Positions 38,816-47,264 of a DNA stretch of 64,000 nucleotides are shown here, one piece after another. The stretch is from Actinotalea sp. Marseille-Q4924. GTDB lineage: Bacteria > Actinomycetota > Actinomycetes > Actinomycetales > Cellulomonadaceae. The notes under the pieces are model-generated. The model was not told where the DNA came from. It was given only the letters and a program-made list of their open reading frames with translations, and ran no database searches. The stretch lies in NCBI RefSeq assembly GCF_916618755.1, contig NZ_CAKAKB010000003.1, positions 186,001-250,000 of the forward strand, in the 5' to 3' direction. The position numbers and the translations under genes are program-made. Position 1 is the first letter of the stretch. Every line of letters begins with the position of its first letter.

Positions 38816-38899
38816 CCGTTTCGGACGCAATCGTCCTGACCTGCGGCGTCGCGTGTCGTCGGACCGCTCGAAGGAGCGCTGGACGGCCCGGACCACCCC

Positions 38900-38928
38900 T
38901 TGCGCCGGCACCCCGAGGGACCTACCGT
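38900..38928 (+). promoter_or_regulatory. Promoter of the alpha-amylase gene
   Basis: A -35 TTGCGC (38900-38905) and a -10 TACCGT (38923-38928) are separated by exactly 17 bp. The predicted start near 38935 gives a leader of about 130 nt before ATG 39065. It is one of the few full -35/-10 promoters visible in the window. Confidence 0.55.
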
Positions 38929-38976
38929 TGCAACCCTTCCAGGTTGTTGCGGGAGTTGTTGCAGCCCGTTTGCATG
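38927..38976 (+). promoter_or_regulatory. Operator-like repeats at the amylase start site
   Basis: The perfect palindrome GTTGCAAC (38927-38934) overlaps the -10 and start point. Two direct GTTGTTGC copies follow at 38943 and 38955, spaced 12 bp, then TTTGCATGC. Repeated TTGCA/TTGC elements recall the MalR (LacI-family) sites described at Streptomyces amylase promoters. The position fits repression lifted by maltodextrin. No regulator gene lies next to it. Confidence 0.5.
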
Positions 38977-39064
38977 CGCTCCATCCGAGGCCGTCGCACC
39001 GATGCGGCGGCTGGCCGTCACCGGGTCATCGAGGACCCGGCCGACCCGAATGGACCGAACACAC

Positions 39065-40873
39065 ATGAGGGACACGTCCCCCTTCCGGCGCGCGGGGGCG
39101 CGCCGGACGCCACGGGCACGCCGCTCGCCGGCAGCACTCCTCAGCGCCGCCATGGTCACGACCGCGCTCGCCGCGGGCCTCACGGCGGCGCCGCTCGCGG
39201 CTGAGCCGGCGGTCGCGGCCACCGCGGCGAGCAAGGGCGTCACGGCCGTGATGTTCCAGTGGCCGTTCGCCGCGATCGCGCGGGAGTGCACGAGCAACCT
39301 GGGTCCGGCGGGCTACGGCTACGTGCAGACGTCGCCGCCGCAGGAGCACGTCCGGGGCACCCAGTGGTGGACCAGCTACCAGCCGGTGTCCTACAAGGTC
39401 GAGAGCCGGTTCGGCACGCGGGCGCAGTTCGCCTCGATGGTCCAGACCTGCAAGAACGCCGGCGTCCAGGTCATCGCGGACGTCGTCATCAACCACATGT
39501 CCGGCCAGTCCGCGGGCGGCACCGGCTGGGCCGGCACGGTGTTCCAGCACTACAGCTACCCCGGCACCTACGGCAGCCAGGACTTCCACGACTGCCGCCG
39601 GGACATCACCGACTACGGGAACGCCTGGGAGGTGCAGAACTGCAACCTGGTCAACCTGGCGGACCTCAGGACCGAGTCGGACTACGTCCGCGGACGCATC
39701 GCGGGGTACATGAACGACCTCATCTCCCTGGGCGTCACCGGCTTCCGCGTCGATGCGGCCAAGCACATCCCGGCCGCCGACATCGCCAACATCAAGAGCC
39801 GCCTCACGAACCAGAACGTGTACATGGTGCAGGAGGTCATCGGAGCGGCGGGCGAGCCGATCAAGGATACGGACTACACGTCCATCTCCGACGTCCACGA
39901 GTTCGACTACGCCCGGGAGCTCAAGCGCGTGTTCGCCGGCGGCCAGCTCTCCTGGCTGAGCAACTTCGGCGAGGCCTGGGGCCTCATGCCGTCGGCCAGG
40001 GCGGGTGTGTTCGTCGACAACCACGACACCGAGCGCAACGGCGAGACGCTGAACCAGACCTACGCGTCGACCTACACGCTCGCCAACGTCTTCATGCTGG
40101 CCTGGCCCTACGGCAGCCCGAGCATCCACTCCGGCTACTCGTTCACGGACTACAACGCGGGCCCTCCCGGCGCCGGCACGGGCACGGTCCCCGCGCCCAC
40201 GTGCTACAGCAACGGCTGGCGGTGCCAGCACGACTGGCGCGAGATCGAGAACATGGTCGGCTTCCGCAACGCCACCGCCGGCGCCGCCGTCGGCAACTGG
40301 TGGACCAACGGGAACAACCAGATCGCCTTCGGCCGCGGCGCCAAGGGCTACGTCGTGATCAACCGTGAGGGCGCCGCGCTGAGCCGTACCTTCCAGACGT
40401 CGTTGCCCGCGGGGGCGTACTGCGACGTCGCGCAGGGCCTTCCCACGGGCACCGGCTGCGCCGGCCGCAGCATCACGGTCGACGCGTCGGGCCAGTTCAC
40501 GGCCACCGTGAACGCGAGCACCCCGCTCGCGCTCCACGTCAACGCCAAGGCGGGCGCCGGCACGACGACGCCCACGACGCAGACGACGATCTCCTTCGGC
40601 GTCGACGCGACCACCGTGTACGGGCAGAACGTCCGGGTCGTGGGGAACCACCCGTCGCTCGGCTCGTGGAACGCGGCGGCCGGCGTGCCGCTGTCCTCGG
40701 CGGCCTACCCGGTGTGGCGCGCGAGCGTCGCGTTCCCGGCCGGGACCCGGGTCGAGTACAAGTACGTCAAGGTCGACGGCAACGGCACCGTCGTCTGGGA
40801 GAGCGGGGTGAACCGGGTGGCCACGTCGCCCTCGACCGGGACGCTCACGCTCAGCGACACCTGGCGCAGCTAG
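39065..40873 (+). CDS. Secreted alpha-amylase, GH13 with C-terminal CBM20
   Basis: A 602-residue exported endo-amylase. An Arg-rich n-region and hydrophobic core (about 22-50) form a Sec-type signal peptide with likely cleavage after AVAA near 52. The GH13 motifs are intact: ADVVINH (region I), GFRVDAAKH with nucleophile D230, MVQEVIG with acid/base E257, and FVDNHD with D321. Six or more Cys suggest disulfides outside the cell. After a Thr/Pro linker (about 500-508) comes a CBM20 starch-binding domain (NVRVVGNHPSLGSWN). ATG 39065 has no clear ribosome site; an in-frame ATG at 39050 is possible. A hairpin terminator follows. Confidence 0.95.
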   Translation: MRDTSPFRRAGARRTPRARRSPAALLSAAMVTTALAAGLTAAPLAAEPAVAATAASKGVTAVMFQWPFAAIARECTSNLGPAGYGYVQTSPPQEHVRGTQWWTSYQPVSYKVESRFGTRAQFASMVQTCKNAGVQVIADVVINHMSGQSAGGTGWAGTVFQHYSYPGTYGSQDFHDCRRDITDYGNAWEVQNCNLVNLADLRTESDYVRGRIAGYMNDLISLGVTGFRVDAAKHIPAADIANIKSRLTNQNVYMVQEVIGAAGEPIKDTDYTSISDVHEFDYARELKRVFAGGQLSWLSNFGEAWGLMPSARAGVFVDNHDTERNGETLNQTYASTYTLANVFMLAWPYGSPSIHSGYSFTDYNAGPPGAGTGTVPAPTCYSNGWRCQHDWREIENMVGFRNATAGAAVGNWWTNGNNQIAFGRGAKGYVVINREGAALSRTFQTSLPAGAYCDVAQGLPTGTGCAGRSITVDASGQFTATVNASTPLALHVNAKAGAGTTTPTTQTTISFGVDATTVYGQNVRVVGNHPSLGSWNAAAGVPLSSAAYPVWRASVAFPAGTRVEYKYVKVDGNGTVVWESGVNRVATSPSTGTLTLSDTWRS

Positions 40874-40959
40874 CCGGGACCTCGAACGGCGGGGGGCGGG
40901 CGTGACCTGGAGCGCACCGCCCGCCCTCCGCCCTTACCTCGCCGCCGCCGCGGCGGGAC

Positions 40960-40995
40960 CCACGGCCGGACGGTTCTCCCAACGTCCGGCCGTGG
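40960..40995 (+). terminator. Hairpin terminator after amylase
   Basis: CCACGGCCGGACG and CGTCCGGCCGTGG form a 13-pair stem with a ten-base loop, about 90 nt past the stop and just before the next promoter. Confidence 0.7.
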
Positions 40996-41005
40996 TGCTG
41001 CCCGC

Positions 41006-41011
41006 TACCGT
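41006..41011 (+). promoter_or_regulatory. -10 hexamer, leaderless type, for the FAD oxidoreductase
   Basis: TACCGT ends six bases before GTG 41018. Confidence 0.55.
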
Positions 41012-41017
41012 TCACCC

Positions 41018-42616
41018 GTGACCGACGAGGGCGCCTCCACACCAGCAACCCGCCCGTCCCGGGCCCGCTACGACGCCGTCGTCGTCGGCGGCGGGCACAA
41101 CGGGATGACCGCCGCCGCGTACCTGGCCCAGGCGGGCCGCTCCGTCCTCCTCCTGGAGGCCGGCGACCACCTCGGCGGCGCGACGCGGTCCGCGCGGGTC
41201 TTCCCCGGCGTGGACGCGCGGCTGTCCCGCTACTCGTACCTCGTCTCCCTCATGCCGGCCGCGGTGCGCGACGAGCTCGGCCTGCGACTGGACCTGCGCC
41301 GGCGCCGGTTCTCCTCCTACACGCCCCTGCCGATCGACCCGGCGCGTGGCCTCCTCGTCGACAACGCCGACGACGACGCCACGCGCCGCTCGTTCGAGGC
41401 CGTCGGGGCCGCCGACGACGCCACGGCGTGGCGGGCCTTCGGCGCCCGCACCGCTGCGCTGGCGCGGGCCGTGTTCGGCACGGTGACCGATGAGCTGCCG
41501 ACCGCCGAGGCGGTCCGGGAGCAGATCGGTGCGCAGTGGTGGACAGACCTCGTCGAGCGACCGCTCGGCGAGCTGGTGGAGCGGAGCTTCTCGTCGGACC
41601 TGGTGCGGGGAGTCGTCCTCACGGACGCGCTGATCGGGACGTTCGCCGGGGCGCACGACCTCTCGCTGGTGCAGAACCGGTGCTTCCTCTACCACGTCAT
41701 CGGTGGCGGCACGGGGGACTGGGACGTGCCGGTGGGCGGCATGGGGGCGGTGGCCGCGGAGCTCGAGACCGCCTGCCGGCGTGCCGGGGTCGAGGTGCTC
41801 ACCTCGGCCCGCGCGACGTCCGTCGGGACGTCCGGCTCTGCCGTGGAGGTCGCCTGGCACGACGCCGACGGCCGTGAGCACGCGGTCGCGGCCGGCCACG
41901 TGCTGGCCGGCTGCAGCCCGCGGGACCTGGACCGGCTGCGCGGTCGCGAGCCCGCAGCCGAGCCCGAGGGTGCCCAGCTCAAGGTCAACATGCTCCTCAC
42001 GCGGCTGCCCCGGCTGCGCGACCCGGCCGTCGACCCGGCGGCCGCCTTCTCCGGCACCTTCCACGTCCACGAGGGGTACGCCCAGCTGCAGCAGGCGTAC
42101 GAGGAGGCGGCCGCGGGCCGGGTGCCCGCCGTGCCGCCGTCCGAGATCTACTGCCACTCCCTGACGGACCCGTCGATCCTCGGCCCGGACGTGCGGGAGC
42201 GCGGGTGGCACACGCTGACGCTGTTCGGGCTGCACATGCCGGCTCGGCTCTTCCGGGGTGACCCGGAGGGGGCGCGTGCGGAGGCCCTCGCGGCCACGCT
42301 GCGGTCGCTCGACAGCGTCCTCGCCGAGCCGATCGAGGACTGCATCGCGCTCGACGCCGACGGCCGGCCCTGCCTGGAGGCGCGCAGCCCGGTCGACCTG
42401 GAGACGGACGTCGGGCTGCCCGGCGGGCACATCTTCCACCGTGACCTCTCGTGGCCCTGGCGCGACCGCGACGAGGGCGATGCCACCCCCGCCGCCCGGT
42501 GGGGCGTGGCGACCGATGACGCGCGGGTGCTCCTCTGCGGTGCCGGGGCCGTCCGCGGTGGAGGGGTCAGCGGCATCCCGGGGCGCTCGGCGGCGATGGC
42601 GCTCCTCGGGCGCTGA
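41018..42616 (+). CDS. FAD-dependent oxidoreductase, phytoene-desaturase/PYROXD2-like
   Basis: A 532-residue flavoprotein. The N-terminal dinucleotide motif is VVVGGGHNGMTAAAYLAQAG (22-41), followed by LLLEAGDHLGGATRS. The C-terminal FAD motif VLLCGAGAVRGGGVSGIPG (19 residues) is typical of the COG1233 phytoene-dehydrogenase-like group. No carotenoid genes are near, so a carotenoid role is unlikely; the substrate is unknown. Leaderless GTG start. Confidence 0.88.
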   Translation: MTDEGASTPATRPSRARYDAVVVGGGHNGMTAAAYLAQAGRSVLLLEAGDHLGGATRSARVFPGVDARLSRYSYLVSLMPAAVRDELGLRLDLRRRRFSSYTPLPIDPARGLLVDNADDDATRRSFEAVGAADDATAWRAFGARTAALARAVFGTVTDELPTAEAVREQIGAQWWTDLVERPLGELVERSFSSDLVRGVVLTDALIGTFAGAHDLSLVQNRCFLYHVIGGGTGDWDVPVGGMGAVAAELETACRRAGVEVLTSARATSVGTSGSAVEVAWHDADGREHAVAAGHVLAGCSPRDLDRLRGREPAAEPEGAQLKVNMLLTRLPRLRDPAVDPAAAFSGTFHVHEGYAQLQQAYEEAAAGRVPAVPPSEIYCHSLTDPSILGPDVRERGWHTLTLFGLHMPARLFRGDPEGARAEALAATLRSLDSVLAEPIEDCIALDADGRPCLEARSPVDLETDVGLPGGHIFHRDLSWPWRDRDEGDATPAARWGVATDDARVLLCGAGAVRGGGVSGIPGRSAAMALLGR

Positions 42617-42734
42617 GGAGGGGCGGTCCACCGACGCGGCGCCGGTCGCCGGCCCCCGGGCGACATCGCCTCCCACGGCGCGGGCGTGGCATGCTGCCTG
42701 AGGCATTCACCCGAACGGACCACAGGGAGCCCTC

Positions 42735-43310
42735 ATGTCCACGCCGCCCGCCGGTCGTCCCGCGCGACGGCTCGGACCCGGTCTCACGGCGTTCCTCGTC
42801 GTCGACGTGATCCTGGTGCTGGCCTTCCTCGTCGTGCTGGGGACGACCCTCGCCGGCCGCGACAGCGCGGAACCGGAGCCCGTCGCCCAGCCCACGCAGG
42901 CGGCACCCGAGCCGGAGACGTCACCCGAGGAGTCGCCCCAGGAGGAGGCGGAGGAGGTGGGCGAGGTCCGAGCGTTCGTCCTGCCGAGCGGCAACATCCA
43001 CTGCACCATGGACGAGGCGTCCGCGACGTGCACGATCCTGTCCTTCAGCTACGAGCGACCCGCCCCGCCGGAGGGCTGCGCGGGCCAGGTCGGCAACGTG
43101 CTGGCGGTCGACGCGGAGGGGAACGCCGGGTTCACGTGCCAGGAGGGCGAGCCGTCGGGCCCGGCCGAGGGCACCCCGGTGCTGGAGTACGGCGAGCAGA
43201 CCACGGTGGGCGCGATGACCTGCGCGAGCTCCACGAACGGCGTGCTGTGCCGGCACAACGAGAGCGGAGCCGGGTTCTCGGTCGCGCGAGCCGGCTACCT
43301 GTTCTTCTGA
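42735..43310 (+). CDS. Membrane-anchored protein with a DUF6636-like extracytoplasmic domain
   Basis: A 191-residue protein. One membrane helix (about 17-41, FLVVDVILVLAFLVVLG) anchors it; a Pro/Glu-rich linker (47-75) follows. The outer domain (about 78-191) has FVLPSGNIHCTMD, five further Cys likely to form disulfides, and ends with CRHNESGAGFSVARAGYLFF (20 residues). I take it for the DUF6636 family, without certainty. Function unknown. CAGGGAG precedes the ATG. Confidence 0.78.
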   Translation: MSTPPAGRPARRLGPGLTAFLVVDVILVLAFLVVLGTTLAGRDSAEPEPVAQPTQAAPEPETSPEESPQEEAEEVGEVRAFVLPSGNIHCTMDEASATCTILSFSYERPAPPEGCAGQVGNVLAVDAEGNAGFTCQEGEPSGPAEGTPVLEYGEQTTVGAMTCASSTNGVLCRHNESGAGFSVARAGYLFF

Positions 43311-43352
43311 CGTCTCGCGACCTCGTCCGACCTCCTCACGTCGATCGCTTCC

Positions 43353-45362
43353 TCACCAGATCCGCACCCGCTCCTCGGGCGCCAAGTACAGGGCGTCCCC
43401 CGGCTGGACGTCGTACGCCTCGTGGAACTCGTCGAGGTTCCGGACGATCCCGTTGCACCGGAACTCGTTCGGCGAGTGCGGGTCCGTCGCGAGCCGGCGG
43501 ATCATCTCCTCGTCGCGACCCTTGGACTGCCACACCTGCGCCCAGCCGAGCAGCACCCGCTCGGCGCCCGTCAGGCCGTCCAGCACGGGCGCCTCCGCCA
43601 GCGGTCGTCCGAGGGCGATGCGGTAGGCCCTGAGAGCGATGGACAGGCCGCCGAGGTCACCGATGTTCTCGCCCACGGTGAGCGCCCCGTTGACCCGGTG
43701 GGAGTCGTCCAGCTGGGCGGGGGAGAACCGGCCGTACTGCTCGACGAGGGCGGTGGTGCGCTTCTCGAACTCCGTCCGGTCCGCCTCGGTCCACCAGTCC
43801 TCCAGGCGCCCGAGCCCGTCGTACTTCGAGCCCTGGTCGTCGAACCCGTGGCCGATCTCGTGCCCGATCACGGCGCCGATGCCGCCGTAGTTGACGGCGT
43901 CGTCCGCCTCCGGGTCGAAGAACGGCGGCTGCAGGATCGCCGCGGGGAAGACGATCTCGTTCATCCCCGGGTTGTAGTACGCGTTGACGGTCTGGGGCGT
44001 CATGAACCACTCGTCGCGGTCGACGGGACGCCCGATCTTGCGCATCTCGCGGTCCTGCTCGTACGCGGACGACCGCCGCACGTTGCCCACGAGGTCGGCC
44101 GGGTCGACGACCAGGCCGTCGTAGGACTTCCACCGGTCCGGGTAGCCGATCTTCGGCGTGAAGGCGTCGAGCTTCTCGAGGGCCCGTTGCCGGGTGGCCG
44201 GGCCCATCCAGTCCAGCGCCGTGATGGACTCCCGGTACGCGGCGACGAGGTTGTCCACGAGCTCCACCATCCGCGCCTTGTGGCTCGGGGGGAAGTGCCG
44301 CTCGACGTACACCTGCCCCACCGCCTCGCCCAGGGCCGCCTCGACCAGGGACACGCCGCGCTTCCACCGGTCCCGGAGCTGCTCGGCGCCCGTCAGCGTG
44401 CGGCCGTAGAAGTCGAAGTTCGCCTGCACGAAGCGCTCGCTGAGGTACGGAGCCCGCGCGGACACCAGGTGGTAGCGCAGCCATGCCTGCCACTGCTCGA
44501 GCGGTGCCTCCTGCCAGAGCAGCGCGAAGCCGACGGCGAAGTCCGGCTGACGGACCACGAGGTCCGTCATGACGGACTCCTCGATCCCTGCCGCCGCGAC
44601 CCACGCGCGCCAGTCGAGACCGGGTGCCGCGTCGGCGAGCGCAGCGAGCGTCATGGGGTTGTACGTGAGGTCGGCGTCCCGGTTGCGGACGACGTCCCAG
44701 TGGTGCCCGGCCAGGCGCGTCTCCAGCTCGACCACCAGGTCCGCCTGCCGCCGGGACTCCTCGTCGTCCAGACCGGTGAGGCCGAGCATCCGCGCGACGT
44801 GCGGCGCGTACTGCTCACGGACACCGGCGTAGGCCTCCTCCCGGTAGTACGACTCGTCCGGCAGCCCCAGGCCGGACTGGTGCAGGTAGACGACGTAGCG
44901 CTCCGGGTCCTTCGCGTCGTTGTCGACCCAGAACACCACGCCACCGGCGCCGCCGGTCCGCTGGAGACCGCCGAGGACCTGCGTGAGCGCCGCCAGGTCA
45001 CCCGCCGCGTCGATCGCCGCGAGCTCGTCGCGGATCGGGTCGAGGTCGAGCTCCTCGATGCGCGCGGTGTCCATGAAGCTCGCGTAGAGCGCCCCCACCT
45101 GCTGGGCGGGGCCCGCCTCGGGCGTCGCGGTGGCGCCGTCGTCGGCGACCTGCGCCCCCAGCGTCTCGATGATCGCCCGGACGTGCTCCTCCGCCCGGTC
45201 GTGCAGCGCGCGGAAGGCGCCGTCCATCGCCCGGTCGGCGGGGATCTCGTGGCTGTCGAGCCATCGACCGTTGACGTGCCGGTACAGGTCGTCCTGCGGG
45301 CGGACCGCGGGGTCGAGCGCAGTCACGTCGATGCCGCTGCGCGGCGTGGCGGGAGTCGTCAT
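43353..45362 (-). CDS. M13-family zinc metallopeptidase (neprilysin/PepO-like)
   Basis: A 669-residue endopeptidase. The zinc site is HEIGH (501-505) with the third ligand E565 in GENIGD, and NAYYNPGMNEIVFP is the substrate-binding NAYY motif. There is no signal peptide, so it should be cytosolic unless exported by another route; the M. tuberculosis relative Zmp1 (Rv0198c) also lacks a classical signal. ATG preceded by TAGCCT six bases upstream. Confidence 0.94.
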   Translation of the reverse strand: MTTPATPRSGIDVTALDPAVRPQDDLYRHVNGRWLDSHEIPADRAMDGAFRALHDRAEEHVRAIIETLGAQVADDGATATPEAGPAQQVGALYASFMDTARIEELDLDPIRDELAAIDAAGDLAALTQVLGGLQRTGGAGGVVFWVDNDAKDPERYVVYLHQSGLGLPDESYYREEAYAGVREQYAPHVARMLGLTGLDDEESRRQADLVVELETRLAGHHWDVVRNRDADLTYNPMTLAALADAAPGLDWRAWVAAAGIEESVMTDLVVRQPDFAVGFALLWQEAPLEQWQAWLRYHLVSARAPYLSERFVQANFDFYGRTLTGAEQLRDRWKRGVSLVEAALGEAVGQVYVERHFPPSHKARMVELVDNLVAAYRESITALDWMGPATRQRALEKLDAFTPKIGYPDRWKSYDGLVVDPADLVGNVRRSSAYEQDREMRKIGRPVDRDEWFMTPQTVNAYYNPGMNEIVFPAAILQPPFFDPEADDAVNYGGIGAVIGHEIGHGFDDQGSKYDGLGRLEDWWTEADRTEFEKRTTALVEQYGRFSPAQLDDSHRVNGALTVGENIGDLGGLSIALRAYRIALGRPLAEAPVLDGLTGAERVLLGWAQVWQSKGRDEEMIRRLATDPHSPNEFRCNGIVRNLDEFHEAYDVQPGDALYLAPEERVRIW

Positions 45363-45368
45363 GGGCCC

Positions 45369-45374
45369 AGGCTA
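45369..45374 (-). promoter_or_regulatory. -10 hexamer, leaderless type, for the M13 peptidase
   Basis: TAGCCT on the minus strand ends six bases before the ATG. Confidence 0.55.
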
Positions 45375-45441
45375 GGTGAGGCCGCAGACACGTCCGCCAC
45401 GGAGCCGCCCCGCGGCAGGACCGCGCTGGCAGGATGACGCC

Positions 45442-45903
45442 ATGCGCATCCACATCGCCGCCGACCACGCCGGGTTCGACCTCAAGCAGGCCCTCCTGGA
45501 GCACCTGCGCGCCCAGGGCCACGACGTCGTGGACCACGGGGCCTTCGAGGACGACCCGCAGGACGACTACCCGCCCATGTGCATCGCCGCGGGACGGGCC
45601 GTCGTCGCCGAGCCGGGCAGCCTCGGCATCGTGCTGGGCGGCTCGGGCAACGGCGAGCAGATCGCGGCGAACAAGGTCCCGGGCGTCCGGGCCGTGCTCG
45701 CCTGGAACGAGGACACGGCGCGGCTGGGTCGTGCGCACAACGACGCGAACGTCGTCGCGATCGGGGCGCGCCAGCACCCCCGCGAGGAGGCGGTCGCGAT
45801 GGTCGAGGCGTTCCTCGCCGAGCCCTTCAGCGGCGATGCCCGGCACCAGCGCCGCATCGACCTGCTCGCCGCCCACGAGCGGGGCGAGGACATCACCCGC
45901 TGA
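45442..45903 (+). CDS. rpiB: Ribose-5-phosphate isomerase B
   Basis: Interconverts ribose 5-phosphate and ribulose 5-phosphate. The 153-residue protein has AADHAGFDLK at the N-terminus and GGSGNGEQIAANK at 66-78. The catalytic Cys of E. coli RpiB is replaced by Gly; E72 is at the place of the catalytic Glu75 of the mycobacterial enzyme, so it should be active. CAGGAT lies six bases before the ATG and may be the -10. In M. tuberculosis rpiB (Rv2465c) adjoins Rv2466c and pepN; here the three are still within 10 kb. Confidence 0.95.
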   Translation: MRIHIAADHAGFDLKQALLEHLRAQGHDVVDHGAFEDDPQDDYPPMCIAAGRAVVAEPGSLGIVLGGSGNGEQIAANKVPGVRAVLAWNEDTARLGRAHNDANVVAIGARQHPREEAVAMVEAFLAEPFSGDARHQRRIDLLAAHERGEDITR

Positions 45904-45913
45904 CGGGCGGGCG

Positions 45914-47152
45914 TCAGAAGACCCAGCTGCACCCCGGCGGCACCGGCCACCCGAAGGCGGTCGCCGCGCGGGCGAGCGCGGCCGGCCGCTGGGCCGTGAC
46001 GAGGCCCGCGGCCGCGAGCGAGGCCAGGGACGGCCCGCCGAGGTACGCGGCGCCGAGCTCCCGCACGTCGAGCACCAGGTCGGGCGAGCGGTCGACCGGC
46101 GTCACGACGGCGCCGTCGGCGCCGCCCTCCAGCCGCCAGCGGCCGGAGTTCGCCGGGACGAGGTCGTCGCGGACCTCCAGGACGACGTCGACGTCGGTCG
46201 AGTAACGCCGCGCCGCCAGGGCCGCGGGGACGTCGAGCAGCCGCACCCAGACGTTGTCCGTCAGCCGGGGCTCGGTCGCGCGCAGGTCGACGAGCAGGTG
46301 CAGCAGGGCGTCGTCCTGCGTCACCCACGCCTCCGTCGTGGCCATGAGGTCCAGGTCCAGCAGCACGCCCCACAGGGCGCGGGCCACGGCGGGGTCCTCG
46401 GCCACGAGGTCGCGGACGCGGACCGTCCCGCGGGGGCCAGCGGCCCCCCAGTCCGACTTGCGCCGGAAGAAGGCGTACCCGACCGGCCTGCCGTCCCGCT
46501 CGGCGACCGCGATCCGCAGCGCCTCGGCGCCGTTGCGGAACGCCGGCGGGTCGTCGAGGTACGCGGCCCGGAGCTCGGGCGTCTCCCGCGTCGCCCATCC
46601 GGGACGGTCCACGGCCTCGTGGAGCGCCTGGACGATCTGGTCGTGCCGCTCCTCCACCCTCTCCAGGCGCACGCGGACCTGGTCCGCCCCGGGGACCGGT
46701 CGGAGCGCGGCCGTACGGGGCACCGTGAGCCGGACGTCGTAGGCCGCGACGCCGTAGCCGAAGCGTCCGTAGATCGCGGGCTCGGCGGCGTAGAGGGCCG
46801 AGACGGCCTCACCGCGAGCCAGGCTGCGGGCGACGTGGTCGTGGATCATCGCGCGCAGCAGACCGCGACGGCGGTGCGCCGGGTGGACGCCGACCCACGT
46901 GAGACCGGCGACGGGCACCCGCGCGCCCGGCACGGGGAACCGGGAGAAGGGGTAGGACGCGTGGACCGCGACGAGCTCGCCGTCGTCGGTCTGGACGCCG
47001 CGTGCCCGCTCCCACGTCAGCGGCGACGGCAGGCCGAGAAGGACGTCGTCGTCGACGCTGGAGGGGAAGGCCCAGGTGTCGAGGCCGACGACGTCGGCGT
47101 GGCGGGAGGGGTCGAGGTCGACGGCGCGGTACCCCGCGGGGAGGTGGGTCAT
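45914..47152 (-). CDS. Eis-like GNAT N-acetyltransferase
   Basis: A 412-residue acetyltransferase of the Eis family, which has two GNAT-like lobes and a sterol-carrier-like C-terminal domain. The acetyl-CoA motif is GVHPAHRRRGLLRAMI; YGRFGYGVAAYDV holds the catalytic Tyr region; the chain ends CSWVF, and in Eis the C-terminal Phe carboxylate takes part in catalysis. Eis proteins acetylate aminoglycosides and peptide lysines; the native substrate here is unknown. Divergent from the phosphatase gene. Confidence 0.88.
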   Translation of the reverse strand: MTHLPAGYRAVDLDPSRHADVVGLDTWAFPSSVDDDVLLGLPSPLTWERARGVQTDDGELVAVHASYPFSRFPVPGARVPVAGLTWVGVHPAHRRRGLLRAMIHDHVARSLARGEAVSALYAAEPAIYGRFGYGVAAYDVRLTVPRTAALRPVPGADQVRVRLERVEERHDQIVQALHEAVDRPGWATRETPELRAAYLDDPPAFRNGAEALRIAVAERDGRPVGYAFFRRKSDWGAAGPRGTVRVRDLVAEDPAVARALWGVLLDLDLMATTEAWVTQDDALLHLLVDLRATEPRLTDNVWVRLLDVPAALAARRYSTDVDVVLEVRDDLVPANSGRWRLEGGADGAVVTPVDRSPDLVLDVRELGAAYLGGPSLASLAAAGLVTAQRPAALARAATAFGWPVPPGCSWVF

Positions 47153-47251
47153 GGCGCCCATGCTGCTCCGCAGCCGGGCCGGAGCGCACGACCTTTCCGA
47201 CGCCGTCCGGCGTGGCGGCGGATGGGTGCTGCCCCGGGGCCACGGGCTGGA

Positions 47252-47257
47252 TACAGT
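47252..47257 (+). promoter_or_regulatory. -10 hexamer, leaderless type, for the SpoIIE-type phosphatase
   Basis: TACAGT ends seven bases before GTG 47265, which supports that start over the longer open frame. Confidence 0.5.
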
Positions 47258-47264
47258 CGCGCTC

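Noticed and set aside
45442-45903. RpiB without its catalytic cysteine as a dead enzyme
   Set aside because: The Gly replacement and the Glu at position 72 match the active mycobacterial type.
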